Source of the DNA: Rubeoparvulum massiliense
GTDB lineage: Bacteria; Bacillota; Bacilli; Rubeoparvulales; Rubeoparvulaceae
Direction: 5' to 3'
DNA: 64,000 nt
NCBI RefSeq assembly: GCF_001049895.1
Contig: NZ_CVPE01000005.1
Location: forward strand, 310,001-374,000
A program made the translations under genes and the position numbers. Positions 25,226-34,224 of this stretch are shown here, in pieces. How positions within the stretch are numbered: the stretch's first letter is position 1; each line of letters starts with the position of its first letter. Below the pieces are notes generated by a model. The model was not told where the DNA came from and did no database searches. It saw only the letters and a list, made by a program, of their open reading frames with translations.

Positions 25226-26374
25226 TTAAACAAGCAATTGTAGTAGCCTTGCTAGTAAAGCGCCTCGTTCTATCAAGGAGGAGAGCTCAATATACTCCTG
25301 CTCACTATGGGCATTGCCGCCGATAGGTCCTAGTCCATCGAGGGTAGGAACCCCTAAGGCGGCCGTAAAGTTCCCATCGGAGCCACCCCCTGTGAAGGTA
25401 TCCTGAACAACGATCCCCAGTTCATTACCAGCCTGTTGGACAAGGGCTAGGAATGCTTCAGTAGCAGCCGTTTTCGCCATGGGTGGACGACTGATACCAC
25501 CCTCCAGCTGTAGCTTCGTCCCCGCTAGATAAGTGTGAGAGGTAAGTTGCTCAATCCTTTGGGCAACCAGCCCCATCTGTTCCATGGTCGTAACACGAAT
25601 ATCCACCATGGCTGTGGCTTCCGCTGGTACCGTATTACAGGTGGTACCACCGCGGAAGGTCCCTACATTGAGGGTCACACCTTCCGCTATCCCATTGAGC
25701 TGCTGGAGCTGAATCACATGGTGCGCCAGTTCATAGATGGCATTCAACCCCTTCTCTGGCTCAATACCAGCATGGGCGGCTTTTCCCTGTACCGTAAGGC
25801 GATACTTCCCCCCACCCTTCCGTGCCGAAACGATGGCCCCATTGGCACGTGCCGGCTCCATGATAATGGCATAGCGTTTGCCTTTGCAAAGCTCTTCTGT
25901 CCAGGGACGGGAGGAAGGCGAACCAATCTCCTCATCGCTGTTCAAGAGGATCTCAATCTGCTGCACTGCCGGATCATGCTGAACAAGCAATGCCTTCATC
26001 ACATAGAGGAGCATCACCTGACTCCCCTTCATATCGATAACACCCGGACCGAACCCCCGCTCTCCCTCGATGCGGAAGGGACGGGATGCCGCTGTTCCCT
26101 TGGGAAAGACCGTGTCTAGATGGGCGATGATTAGAATGGAGGGCGTAGCTGCTTTAACACCTCCAGCCTTTGGCTCCATCCTGATGCGAAGATGGTTCCC
26201 ATACTTTTCTTCTTGGAGCACCTCAACCTGGAACCCCAGCTTGCTATACTCCTTCTGTAGCATCGTACCGAGCTTGTCGATCCCTTCCTTATTCGAGGAG
26301 CCACTATCTTGGTTGACGAGACATTCTAGCCAATCCAGCATCTCTTCATAATGCGCTTCAAAATATGCTTTCAT
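25226..26374 (-). CDS. M20-family carboxypeptidase (glutamate carboxypeptidase-like)
   Basis: This 382-residue zinc peptidase resembles carboxypeptidase G2: IIAHLDTVFPKG (first metal ligand), GVIDMKGSQVM (bridging Asp), NSDEEIGS (catalytic Glu), and a C-terminal His in GGNAHSEQEYI. A lid/dimerisation domain (~180-290, GKAAHAGIEPEKGLNA) sits between. CPG2-type enzymes cut C-terminal glutamate from folate-like compounds and peptides. The ATG at 26374 overlaps the stop of the upstream ATPase gene by 4 bases (ATGA), showing translational coupling. No signal peptide is seen, so it acts on imported substrates. Confidence 0.9.
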   Translation of the reverse strand: MKAYFEAHYEEMLDWLECLVNQDSGSSNKEGIDKLGTMLQKEYSKLGFQVEVLQEEKYGNHLRIRMEPKAGGVKAATPSILIIAHLDTVFPKGTAASRPFRIEGERGFGPGVIDMKGSQVMLLYVMKALLVQHDPAVQQIEILLNSDEEIGSPSSRPWTEELCKGKRYAIIMEPARANGAIVSARKGGGKYRLTVQGKAAHAGIEPEKGLNAIYELAHHVIQLQQLNGIAEGVTLNVGTFRGGTTCNTVPAEATAMVDIRVTTMEQMGLVAQRIEQLTSHTYLAGTKLQLEGGISRPPMAKTAATEAFLALVQQAGNELGIVVQDTFTGGGSDGNFTAALGVPTLDGLGPIGGNAHSEQEYIELSSLIERGALLARLLQLLV

Positions 26375-27417
26375 CGGAGCGCCCCCTTTCCTTGCTGGAG
26401 AGGATGGTGACAAGCAACCCAATGATTTATGGTCAGCTCTTGCAAGGGAGGAATCTCTTCCTGACAGACTTGCGTGGCATAAGGGCAGCGCGGGTGGAAG
26501 CGACAGCCGCTGGGAGGATTGGCTGGACTGGGCAAATCTCCTTCCAACAGCTGTACCTCCTTCCCCCGCAGGCTGGGATCAGGGATGGGAACGGCAGCCA
26601 GCAGCCCCTCTGTATAGGGATGACGAGGCTGGGCGAAGAGATCCACCTTCGAGGCTAATTCCACCACCTGTCCCAGATACATGACAGCGATACGATCGCT
26701 AATATGCTTCACCACGGGTAGCCCATGGGCAATAAAGAGATAGGTCAGCTGGTACTCCTTTTTCAATTTCACGAGAAGATTGAGAATCTGCGCCTGAATG
26801 GAGACATCCAGAGCAGAAACTGGTTCATCACAGATGATGAGCCGAGGACGGAGGGCTAAAGCACGGGCAATGCCAATGCGTTGCCGTTGTCCACCGCTGA
26901 ACTCATGGGGATAGCGGTTGCCATAGGAAGGATCCAGTCCTACCACTTCTAGAAGCTCCTCCACCTGTGCAGCAATCTGATTGCGACTAAGCTGTGTATG
27001 GGTACGGAGAGGCTCCGCGATCAGATCCTTGACACGCATCCGTGGATTGAGGGAGGAATAGGGATCTTGGAAAATCATCTGCATCTCCTTCCGCTTCTCG
27101 CGAAGATCACGGGCAGGGAGCGCTGTCCAATCGACGCCATCAAAGTAGATCTTCCCTTCTGTTGGTTCTAGCAAGCGCATGATCAGATTGGCGGTGGTGG
27201 ACTTGCCACAGCCGGACTCTCCCACAATTCCTAGGGTCTCTCCCTCCTTGAGGGTCAAACTTACATCATCCACCGCTCGTAAGGCGCTACCAGAACGTGG
27301 GCCCCGTTTCAGCCAGCCCTGCTTCAAGGGAAAGTGTTTGGTTAATCCTACGACTTCTAAAAGATATTCTGATTTGGACTCTCGCTTATGTGCCATTGCT
27401 TTCACCATCACCTTCAT
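26371..27417 (-). CDS. dppF: Dipeptide/oligopeptide ABC transporter ATPase (DppF/OppF type)
   Basis: The 348-residue ATPase has Walker A GESGCGKST, Q-loop MIFQDPYSSLNPRM, signature FSGGQRQRIGIARAL, Walker B LIICDEPVSALDVS and the peptide-transporter C-terminal extension (PHPCRFHPRCPYA-type segment, here GCRFHPRCPYATQVC, whose cysteines may bind an iron-sulfur cluster as in related DppD/F). It pairs with the DppD-type ATPase encoded immediately upstream; the two frames overlap by 32 bases. An internal ATG at 27396 is an alternative start. Confidence 0.93.
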   Translation of the reverse strand: MKVMVKAMAHKRESKSEYLLEVVGLTKHFPLKQGWLKRGPRSGSALRAVDDVSLTLKEGETLGIVGESGCGKSTTANLIMRLLEPTEGKIYFDGVDWTALPARDLREKRKEMQMIFQDPYSSLNPRMRVKDLIAEPLRTHTQLSRNQIAAQVEELLEVVGLDPSYGNRYPHEFSGGQRQRIGIARALALRPRLIICDEPVSALDVSIQAQILNLLVKLKKEYQLTYLFIAHGLPVVKHISDRIAVMYLGQVVELASKVDLFAQPRHPYTEGLLAAVPIPDPSLRGKEVQLLEGDLPSPANPPSGCRFHPRCPYATQVCQEEIPPLQELTINHWVACHHPLQQGKGALR

Positions 27418-28492
27418 GTGGGAGTTGCTGTAGCCAGCATCGGACCTTATTGCCCTGCTCCCCTGTACTCTCTAGCTCTGGATCTATCCCTGCCTTCCCA
27501 ATCCCTTGCAGAGGTGGATCTTCATGGATACAGGTTTCTAGTGCCACGGGGCAACGGGGATGAAACTTACAGCCATGAGGCAATGCCCCGGGGTGAGGAA
27601 CATTCCCCTCGATGGCATACAGCTCTTCTTCTAGCTGGTCAATCCGGGGCGTGCTCTGTAGTAGCCCTTTTGTATAGGGATGTTGCGGATTGGCAAAGAG
27701 TGATGCCACATCCCCTTCCTCCACCACCCGGCCTGCGTACATCACCACAACGCGATCTGCCATCTCCGCCACCACACCTAAGTCATGGGTAATGAGCAAG
27801 ATGGCTGTCTGCTGCTCCGCTACGATCCTGCGCATCAGCTGCAGCACCTGGGCTTGAATGGTTACATCCAATGCTGTGGTAGGCTCGTCGGCGATGAGTA
27901 GCTTGGGCTGACAGGAGAGGGCCATGGCGATCATCACCCGCTGCCGCATACCCCCACTCAATTGGTGGGGATAGTTATCATAGACCTCACGAGCCCGGGG
28001 AATCCCGACATATTGGAGCCAGCGGATCGTCTCCTCCCTGGCCTCCTTCCGCTTCATCCCTTGATGAAGTCGAATCCCTTCGGCAATCTGCTCTCCCACG
28101 GTAATCACAGGATTCAATGCACTTAGGGGCTCCTGAAAGATCATGGCTAGCTCCTTACCACGTAGCTGGCGTAGCGCCTGTTTCTTTAAGCGCGTCAGAT
28201 CTTGCCCCTGGAACCAAATCTCTCCTTCTACCTTCCCAGGTGGACGAATTAACCCCATGATGGAGAGCGAGGTGACACTTTTTCCACAGCCTGATTCACC
28301 AACGAGCGCCACTACTTCCCCTGCCTTGATGGAGAAGCTCACGCCATTCACCGAGGGTACCACCCCATCCTCACCATAAAAATAGGTGTGGAGATCCTTC
28401 ACCTCTAAAAGTGGCTGCTGACTTGAGCTACTATCCTGGTTCAATTCTTCGATTCTATTAACACAACTCGTTTCATATAAGCACTGATTCAT
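27386..28492 (-). CDS. dppD: Dipeptide/oligopeptide ABC transporter ATPase (DppD/OppD type)
   Basis: The 368-residue ATPase has GESGCGKSV (Walker A), MIFQEPLSALNPV (Q-loop), LSGGMRQRVMIAMAL (signature), LLIADEPTTALDVT (Walker B) and ITHDLGVVAEMADRV (H-loop). A C-terminal GCKFHPRCPVALETC segment is typical of peptide importers. The ATG at 28492 follows GAGGTATC and lies just inside the region after the permease stop at 28503. The ~25-residue N-terminal extension before LLEVKDLHTYF is unusual but shows no motif. It would form a heterodimer with the DppF-type ATPase. Confidence 0.92.
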   Translation of the reverse strand: MNQCLYETSCVNRIEELNQDSSSSQQPLLEVKDLHTYFYGEDGVVPSVNGVSFSIKAGEVVALVGESGCGKSVTSLSIMGLIRPPGKVEGEIWFQGQDLTRLKKQALRQLRGKELAMIFQEPLSALNPVITVGEQIAEGIRLHQGMKRKEAREETIRWLQYVGIPRAREVYDNYPHQLSGGMRQRVMIAMALSCQPKLLIADEPTTALDVTIQAQVLQLMRRIVAEQQTAILLITHDLGVVAEMADRVVVMYAGRVVEEGDVASLFANPQHPYTKGLLQSTPRIDQLEEELYAIEGNVPHPGALPHGCKFHPRCPVALETCIHEDPPLQGIGKAGIDPELESTGEQGNKVRCWLQQLPHEGDGESNGT

Positions 28493-28502
28493 CCTGGATA
28501 CC

Positions 28503-29420
28503 TCACTTTCGCACCTGGGAGCGAGGATCAAGAACATCCCGCAGCCAGTCACCGAGGAAGATGATCCCTAGCACCGTGATGGTGATGGCTAAGCCTGGGA
28601 AGGTGGCCACCCACCAGCTACTGGCTAGATAATCCCGTCCTGAATTGAGCATGAGTCCCCAAGAGATATCTGGGGGTTGAATACCTAAGCCAAGAAAGCT
28701 TAAGGAGGCCTCTAAAATAATGGTGGTGGCCACACTTAAGGTAGAGATCACGATGAAGGAAGGGAGGATATTGGGAACCAGATGACGGAAGAGAATGATG
28801 CCATTCCGTACTCCCATGGACCGAGCAGCCTTCACAAACTCCCGCTCCTTGAGACTTAAGACCTCGCTGCGAATTACGCGAGCATAGCTGACCCAATTGG
28901 TAATCCCTAACACAAAGATCAGGGTTAGCACACTGGGTCCCAAAATTTTGACCACCACCAAGGTGAGCAAAATATTGGGCAAAGCGAGAAAGGAGTCCAC
29001 AATGCGCATTAGCATACTATCGATAATGCCACCATAGAATCCAGCGATGATTCCTACCAAGATCCCGATAGTACCTGCAACTAGCACAGAGCAAATCCCC
29101 ACCAAGAGCGTAATCTGTGTACCGGCAATGATTCGACTTAAGAGATCACGGCCGAGATTATCTGTCCCCAGCCAGTAGCCCGGCTCACCCCCCTCCTGCC
29201 AAGCAGGTGGCTTAAACATGAGCATGGGATTGGTAGCACTAGGATCATGGGGGGTGATCACCGGTGCAAGGAACGCTACCAAAAAGACGAGGCTAACGAT
29301 GAGAAAGCCCACCGTACCTGTTTTGCTTCGGAGAAGACGTCTCAACCAGCGGCGAGCAATGCTTGGACTGCGCCGCTCTTCCAACTGCTGCTGGCTCTGT
29401 ATCACCATGGATTGCTTCAT
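28503..29420 (-). CDS. dppC: Peptide ABC transporter permease (DppC type)
   Basis: The 305-residue permease has an N-terminal cytosolic segment, then about six membrane helices. It includes the OppC_N region, PxLMFKPPAWQEGG-type periplasmic loop, GTDNLGRDLLSRII, and the coupling helix EFVKAARSMGVRNGIILFRHLVPN that contacts the ATPases. GGGGGGAG precedes the ATG. It is separated from the DppB gene by 14 bases. Together with DppB it forms the import channel of this operon. Confidence 0.93.
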   Translation of the reverse strand: MKQSMVIQSQQQLEERRSPSIARRWLRRLLRSKTGTVGFLIVSLVFLVAFLAPVITPHDPSATNPMLMFKPPAWQEGGEPGYWLGTDNLGRDLLSRIIAGTQITLLVGICSVLVAGTIGILVGIIAGFYGGIIDSMLMRIVDSFLALPNILLTLVVVKILGPSVLTLIFVLGITNWVSYARVIRSEVLSLKEREFVKAARSMGVRNGIILFRHLVPNILPSFIVISTLSVATTIILEASLSFLGLGIQPPDISWGLMLNSGRDYLASSWWVATFPGLAITITVLGIIFLGDWLRDVLDPRSQVRK

Positions 29421-29434
29421 ACTATTCTCCCCCC

Positions 29435-30349
29435 TCAGTCATAACGAATTCGTGGATCGAAGATGCGATAGAATAGATCAGCTACTAGATTCATGCCAAT
29501 AACAAAGAGGGCAATGATAAAGACTGCCGCTTGCACAACGGCCATGTCCCGTGAATTGACGGACTGAATGAGAAGTTGCCCTAAACCTGGCCAGGAGAAG
29601 ACCGTCTCGGTAATCAAGGTACCACCGATTAAGGTGGAGGTTTGTAACGCCATAATGGTAATGGTAGGCACCAACGCATTCCGAAAGGCGTGCTTCACCG
29701 TCACCATGCCATCATGGAGACCCTTGCTCTGGGCGGTACGAATGTAATCTTGACCAAGAATCTCGATCATGCTAGATCGGAGTAGGCGTGTCATCTCTGC
29801 AGCGATCCCTGTTCCCAAGGTAATGGCTGGTAGCACCAGATTGAGCCAGGTCCCTCGCCCCGAAACCGGGAAGATCGGGAAGGTAACCGCCAATAGAAGA
29901 ACCAGCATAATCCCCAACCAAAAGTTGGGCATCGCCTTCCCTACCACGGAAGCCCCTGTAATGAAGAGGTCGAGGAGCGAGTTCTGGCGCGTTGCGGACC
30001 AGATTCCAAAGGGAATGGCGATGAGAGTGGCCACCAGCATGGAACCCATAGCCAGCTCTAAGGTAGCAGGAATCCGCTCTAAGACAATGGGCAGTGCCGC
30101 TTGCTTATACTTAAAGGAGGTGCCAAAATCTCCTTGCAGTAGATTGAGCAAATAGTTGCCATACTGGATGATAAAGGGTCGATCCAGCTTCAATGCTTTC
30201 CGTAAATTCTCAATATCCTCTGCTGTTGCATCCTCTGGTAGCATGAGTGCCACGGGATCGCCTGCCAGAAAGAGTAGACTAAAAACAACGAATGATAGAA
30301 TGAACAACACTGGAATGATCTGCAAAATTCGGCGAATGAAAAATCTCAT
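29435..30349 (-). CDS. dppB: Peptide ABC transporter permease (DppB type)
   Basis: The 304-residue permease begins MRFFIRRILQIIPVLFILS, the standard DppB N-terminus. The GDFGTSFKYKQ loop, about six membrane helices and the coupling motif DYIRTAQSKGLHDGMVTVKHAFRNAL follow. It ends SRDMAVVQAAVFIIALFVIGMNLVADLFYRIFDPRIRYD-like (last residues seen as FDPRIRYD). A 9-base gap separates it from the binding-protein gene upstream, so it is in the same transcript. Confidence 0.93.
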   Translation of the reverse strand: MRFFIRRILQIIPVLFILSFVVFSLLFLAGDPVALMLPEDATAEDIENLRKALKLDRPFIIQYGNYLLNLLQGDFGTSFKYKQAALPIVLERIPATLELAMGSMLVATLIAIPFGIWSATRQNSLLDLFITGASVVGKAMPNFWLGIMLVLLLAVTFPIFPVSGRGTWLNLVLPAITLGTGIAAEMTRLLRSSMIEILGQDYIRTAQSKGLHDGMVTVKHAFRNALVPTITIMALQTSTLIGGTLITETVFSWPGLGQLLIQSVNSRDMAVVQAAVFIIALFVIGMNLVADLFYRIFDPRIRYD

Positions 30350-30357
30350 GCTATCCT

Positions 30358-31935
30358 CTACTTCCGTTTAATTTCTGTAGCGATAATCATCTCATCGAGA
30401 CGTGGCGCAAACTGAATGGAATCGCTCACACCATAATTGCTCTTCTGTAGATAGAGATGGATATGGGGACGGTCCTCTGCAATAATCTCCTGGATCCGTT
30501 GATACTGCTTTTCCCGTTCCTCTGCATTCATATTGATACGCGCTGCTTCAATCAGCTGATCCACCTCAGCATTAGCATAATCGATCTCACCCGCTGCTCG
30601 TTGGGAATGATAGAAATCCACGACTAGATCCGCGTCAAAGAGGGAATTACCGATCCCGATGAGATAGAGTTCCTTGTTGTTCTTCGCCTTCCGCATCTCC
30701 ACAAAATTACTCCACTCCATGAAGTCCAAATTCACCTGAATCCCTACCTGACCGAGATAGGCAACGATCATCTCCGCCACCTCCCGATCCTGAAGGTAAC
30801 GACCCTGTGGTGAATGAAGGGTTAAGGTCAAACCATTAGGATATCCTGCTTCTGCAAGGAGTGTCTTCGCCTTCTCTGGATCATAGAGATAATCATTATA
30901 GAGATTGGGATTAGCACCAATATTGCCTGGTGTTACCCGAGTTCTCGTCGGAACTCCAGCTCCACCTAAGAGCTGCTCCGCCAATGCCTTATCATCAATG
31001 GCATAATCGATAGCTTCCCGCACTCGGGGATCTGCTGTAGGAGTCCCTTCGGTATGGCGGACCACCAAGAACATCACGCGATTGGACTCTGCCAATGCCA
31101 CATGAGTTCCATCATTATTATCGATCCGCTCCCAATCATTGGGTGGTACATTCATGGCAATCTGTACGCCACCAGTGAGCAATTCATTCACCCGGGTAGA
31201 CGCTTCAGGAATAACTCGGAAGACGACGCGCTCCCACTCCTCGTTGCCACCAAAATAATAGTCAGTGAAGCGTTCTAAGACAACGCGGTCATCACGAACC
31301 CACTCCACAAACTGATAGGGACCTGTCCCAATGGGGTGCTCAAGGAAGGTCTCCCAACCCTTCTCTTCAATGTACGCCTTAGGTAAAATGCCAGAGCCTA
31401 AACGAGCTAGGCGGTTGAGGAGGGCAGGCTGCGGTCCATCGGTGAGAATCTGTACCTTATAATCCTCCAGCACCTTCACCTCAAGGATCTGCTTATAGTT
31501 GGGATGCTCCCGCAGCGCAGAATCCTTCGCCACCCGCTCCAAGGTGAACTTCACATCCTCCGCCGTCAGCTCTGTCCCATCATGGAACTTCACGCCCTGA
31601 CGCAGGGTGATCTCCCAGGTTGTATCATCGACCAGCTTGTAGCTCTCTGCCAATTCAGGCTGTAGCTGCTGATTCTCATCGAACTTAAAAAGATAGTTAA
31701 AGAGATTCACATGAATCGCTTCTGTTGAGGTATTGTTATGATCATGGATATCGAAGCTGACCATGTCGGTACCCATGGCGATGGTCAATGTCGTATTCGT
31801 TGCCTTCGAACCCGTTACTGCATCTCCTGTGCCATTTGCTGATGAGGTAGAAGATGGTTCACTCGCCTTTCCGCAAGCGCTTACAATTGTGGTAACCAAT
31901 AATAGTGCAGTCAGTACATAGAACCACTTTTTCAA
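30358..31935 (-). CDS. Peptide-binding lipoprotein of ABC transporter (SBP family 5)
   Basis: The 525-residue solute-binding protein has a lipoprotein signal (TTIVSAC, Cys21) and a Ser/Thr linker. SBP_bac_5 features include LAESYKLVDDTTWEITLRQGVKFHDGTELTAEDVKFTLER, PIGTGPYQFVEW and DYAIDDKALAEQLL. The TTG start at 31935 is well placed after AAGGAGGAG. It is the first gene of an eight-gene operon (binding protein, B, C, D, F, M20, AbgT, M20). The ligand is probably an oligopeptide or N-acyl dipeptide; sequence alone does not decide. Confidence 0.92.
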   Translation of the reverse strand: MKKWFYVLTALLLVTTIVSACGKASEPSSTSSANGTGDAVTGSKATNTTLTIAMGTDMVSFDIHDHNNTSTEAIHVNLFNYLFKFDENQQLQPELAESYKLVDDTTWEITLRQGVKFHDGTELTAEDVKFTLERVAKDSALREHPNYKQILEVKVLEDYKVQILTDGPQPALLNRLARLGSGILPKAYIEEKGWETFLEHPIGTGPYQFVEWVRDDRVVLERFTDYYFGGNEEWERVVFRVIPEASTRVNELLTGGVQIAMNVPPNDWERIDNNDGTHVALAESNRVMFLVVRHTEGTPTADPRVREAIDYAIDDKALAEQLLGGAGVPTRTRVTPGNIGANPNLYNDYLYDPEKAKTLLAEAGYPNGLTLTLHSPQGRYLQDREVAEMIVAYLGQVGIQVNLDFMEWSNFVEMRKAKNNKELYLIGIGNSLFDADLVVDFYHSQRAAGEIDYANAEVDQLIEAARINMNAEEREKQYQRIQEIIAEDRPHIHLYLQKSNYGVSDSIQFAPRLDEMIIATEIKRK

Positions 31936-32039
31936 ACATTTCTCCTCCTTTAATTTTTAAAATAAATTACATAAATTGCTATAATTCGATTTGTTTGTCA
32001 TAGATTCGTCACTTTTATGCAAATTCCTGCTTAAATTTA

Positions 32040-32147
32040 CAAAAAAAACTGCTGACGTATGAACGTCAACAGGGTTGAAGTGAAATATGTGGAGAACAGT
32101 CACCGAGCAGGAGACTCTTTTCATGAAAATGTTCTCCAAAAATACTA
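32040..32147 (-). promoter_or_regulatory. Structured leader with terminator-like hairpin before the transporter operon
   Basis: On the minus strand GGAGAACA...TGTTCTCC forms an 8-bp stem around ~31 bases (about 32092-32138). A hairpin (CTGTTGACGT with ACGTCAGCAG) and a run of at least seven T residues follow at 32040-32073. The order structured domain, terminator, coding start ~105 bases on resembles a leader with attenuation. It could equally be the terminator of a gene lost to the IS256 insertion. It matches no riboswitch consensus I know. Confidence 0.4.
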
Positions 32148-32284
32148 GTCAGGGTACAGTGATCCCATTGCATCAATGAATTGCCCCCAACTTGGATTAT
32201 CTTTTTTTTCGTTCTGAGTTAAGTGGTATTGATATTTATACAACATTTTCAATGATTTGTTATCAGCTGAGAGTATAAAATATT

Positions 32285-33639
32285 TTGTGTAAATGAAAAA
32301 TTCCATGCAAAAAGGAAGACCTTTTTTTGGTAGGATTAAGTCACCATAACCAATCCTAGAAAAGAGGTCTTCCCTATGAATCAGTTTACAACAAAAATTG
32401 TCGATGCACTAGTGAAAAAACAAGATATTACTGAGGTCTTTCGTTCACATCTGGAAATAGCAATTAATTCACTACTGGCCACAGAACTAACAGAATTTCT
32501 GGACTACGAAAAATACGAACGGATCGGCTTCAACTCAGGCAACTCTCGCAATGGGTCTTATTCGCGCACGCTTCACACGGAGTATGGGGATTTAGCCATT
32601 CAGATCCCACGTGACCGCAATGGCGAGTTTAAACAACAGACTGTGGCACCTTACAAACGGTCAAATGACACGTTAGAGAACACGGTAATCCACCTATTTA
32701 AAAAAGGCATTACGATGGCTGAAATTGCACATTTAATCGAGAAAATGTATGGTCACCACTATACGCCACAAACGATTTCGAATATGACAAAGGCTGTTTC
32801 TGAAAACGTGAAAGCGTTCCAGAATCGTCCGCTGCACAATCGCTACGTGTGCGTGTATTTAGATGCGACATACCTTGCTGTTCGCCGTGATACAGTTTCT
32901 AAGGAAGCTGTTTACATCGCAGTGGGCATCCGTGAAGACGGCTCAAAGGAAGTGTTGGCCTACACAATCGCACCAACAGAATCGGCTTACAACTGGCAAG
33001 AGCTGCTAGAAGAGCTAAAGGAACGTGGTGTTGAAGATGTCCTATTATTCGTTTCAGACGGCTTAAAAGGCATGTCTGGCACTGTTTTTAACGTGTTCCC
33101 TAAAGCGAAATATCAAGTGTGTCTTGTACATGTTGGACGTAATATTGCCCATAAAGTTCGTGTAGAAGATCGCCAAGAAATTTGCGAGGATTTTAAAACG
33201 ATTCACCAAGCAACAGACGCAGAATCAGCTCAAACAGCACTTCAAACGTTCTGCGACAAATGGGGGAAATCGTATAAAAAAGTCACGCAAGGATTACTTG
33301 AAAACCCTTATTTACTCACGTTTTATCAGTTTCCAAAGGACATTTGGCGAAGTATTTACTCGACGAATTTAATTGAGTCGTTTAATAAACAAATCAAGAA
33401 GTATACAAAGCGTAAAGAACAGTTCCCTAATGAAGAATCGTTGGAACGTTTCTTAGTGACGCAGTTTGAGGATTACAATGAGCGTTTCGCCACACGGTGT
33501 CACATTGGTTTTAACAAGGCCCGTGCAGCACTGGCAGAAATGTTTGAAGAACTGCAGGATCCGGCTAAGTAAGTTGAACAAGTTCACTTGAATACAAAAA
33601 TAATGTTCTACCTAAAAAGGTTGAAAAATCATTTACACA
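32285..33639 (+). mobile_element. IS256-family insertion sequence, apparently complete
   Basis: The transposase gene is flanked by inverted terminal sequences GTGTAAATGA (32287 on) and TCATTTACAC (ending 33638), extended by A/T-rich similarity. The 8-mer AAAATATT occurs on both outer sides (32277-32284 and 33640-33647), consistent with the 8-9 bp target duplications of this family, with one base of uncertainty at the ends. It inserted just downstream of the PIN gene stop (33652). Confidence 0.85.
32376..33572 (+). CDS. IS256-family transposase
   Basis: The 398-residue Transposase_mut protein has an N-terminal helical domain with NSRNGSYSRTLHTEYGDLAIQIPRDRNGEF. The RNase H-like core has Asp in YVCVYLDATYLAV, Asp in LLFVSDGLKGM followed by KYQVCLVHVGRNI (the family C/H region), and Glu in IYSTNLIESFNKQIKKYTKRK. 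All three acidic residues are present and the frame is uninterrupted, so it is potentially active. The ATG follows AAAGAGGTCTTCCCT. Confidence 0.95.
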   Translation: MNQFTTKIVDALVKKQDITEVFRSHLEIAINSLLATELTEFLDYEKYERIGFNSGNSRNGSYSRTLHTEYGDLAIQIPRDRNGEFKQQTVAPYKRSNDTLENTVIHLFKKGITMAEIAHLIEKMYGHHYTPQTISNMTKAVSENVKAFQNRPLHNRYVCVYLDATYLAVRRDTVSKEAVYIAVGIREDGSKEVLAYTIAPTESAYNWQELLEELKERGVEDVLLFVSDGLKGMSGTVFNVFPKAKYQVCLVHVGRNIAHKVRVEDRQEICEDFKTIHQATDAESAQTALQTFCDKWGKSYKKVTQGLLENPYLLTFYQFPKDIWRSIYSTNLIESFNKQIKKYTKRKEQFPNEESLERFLVTQFEDYNERFATRCHIGFNKARAALAEMFEELQDPAK

Positions 33640-33651
33640 AAAATATTGACA

Positions 33652-34224
33652 CTACCTATCAGCTTGATTCATTTTATGTAAATAATAAATAAGTTCATAC
33701 ATTCTAATTACCTGAACATTATCAAGACCAGTATTCCAACTTTCAGCGTTCTCAATTAACCGAATTACATTAGAATCATTCACAGCAAAGTAAGGTAATC
33801 CCTTAACAGCTATATATGAGAGAGACTTTACTTCACCACGATCATCCTTATTATCAAGTAAAGGTTCATATCTTGTTAGTGGATATATTTTGTCTTCAAT
33901 GGCATTCCTAATAACTTTTTCTGTTGCCGTTAATGTTGAATCTCTATGAATTATTAAACGTGGTGTAAGTGCCCTAATATAATCTTGCAAAGATGGCAAA
34001 ATTAATTCATCATAAACCGCTTCATGTATTGCTAACTTAGAGAACACACTAAAGATTGGTTCCAGCCAGATACGTTTAAATACATCAAAATTTATCCTTG
34101 TTTCTGCAAATCTACTTCTGTCAGGAGGAATAAGGAAATTAGCATCCAAGGTAATAACTTGGTCTGGGTGTAAGAAAATACTCTCAAGAGCAGGATTAGA
34201 GGAGGTTAGATCAACCTTCATCAT
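33652..34224 (-). CDS. PIN-domain nuclease-like protein (probable toxin)
   Basis: This ~190-residue protein has the spaced acidic residues of a PIN domain: Asp27 in ITLDANFLIPP, Glu in IHEAVYDEL, Asp/Glu in NKDDRGEVKSL and Asp in FAVNDSNVIRL. PIN nucleases cleave RNA and are common toxins. Here it ends an operon of XRE, ImmA/IrrE and PIN genes, with SD GGAGG just before the ATG. It is the intact counterpart of the broken PIN gene at 326-585, though the two are not close in sequence. An IS256 element sits directly after the stop. Confidence 0.8.
   Translation of the reverse strand: MMKVDLTSSNPALESIFLHPDQVITLDANFLIPPDRSRFAETRINFDVFKRIWLEPIFSVFSKLAIHEAVYDELILPSLQDYIRALTPRLIIHRDSTLTATEKVIRNAIEDKIYPLTRYEPLLDNKDDRGEVKSLSYIAVKGLPYFAVNDSNVIRLIENAESWNTGLDNVQVIRMYELIYYLHKMNQADR

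Noticed and set aside
25535-26119. 194-residue plus-strand open frame
   Set aside because: It is antisense to the M20 carboxypeptidase gene, whose motifs are complete; the frame is a by-product of that gene's codon use.
31957-32139. 60-residue minus-strand open frame before the transporter operon
   Set aside because: The frame runs through the hairpin and T tract of the leader, has no ribosome-binding site and has no recognisable sequence.
32040-32147. Glycine or guanidine riboswitch
   Set aside because: Some short strings (CACCGAG, GGAGACTC on the plus strand) recall glycine riboswitch parts, but the order and the conserved core do not fit and the orientation is opposite to the operon.
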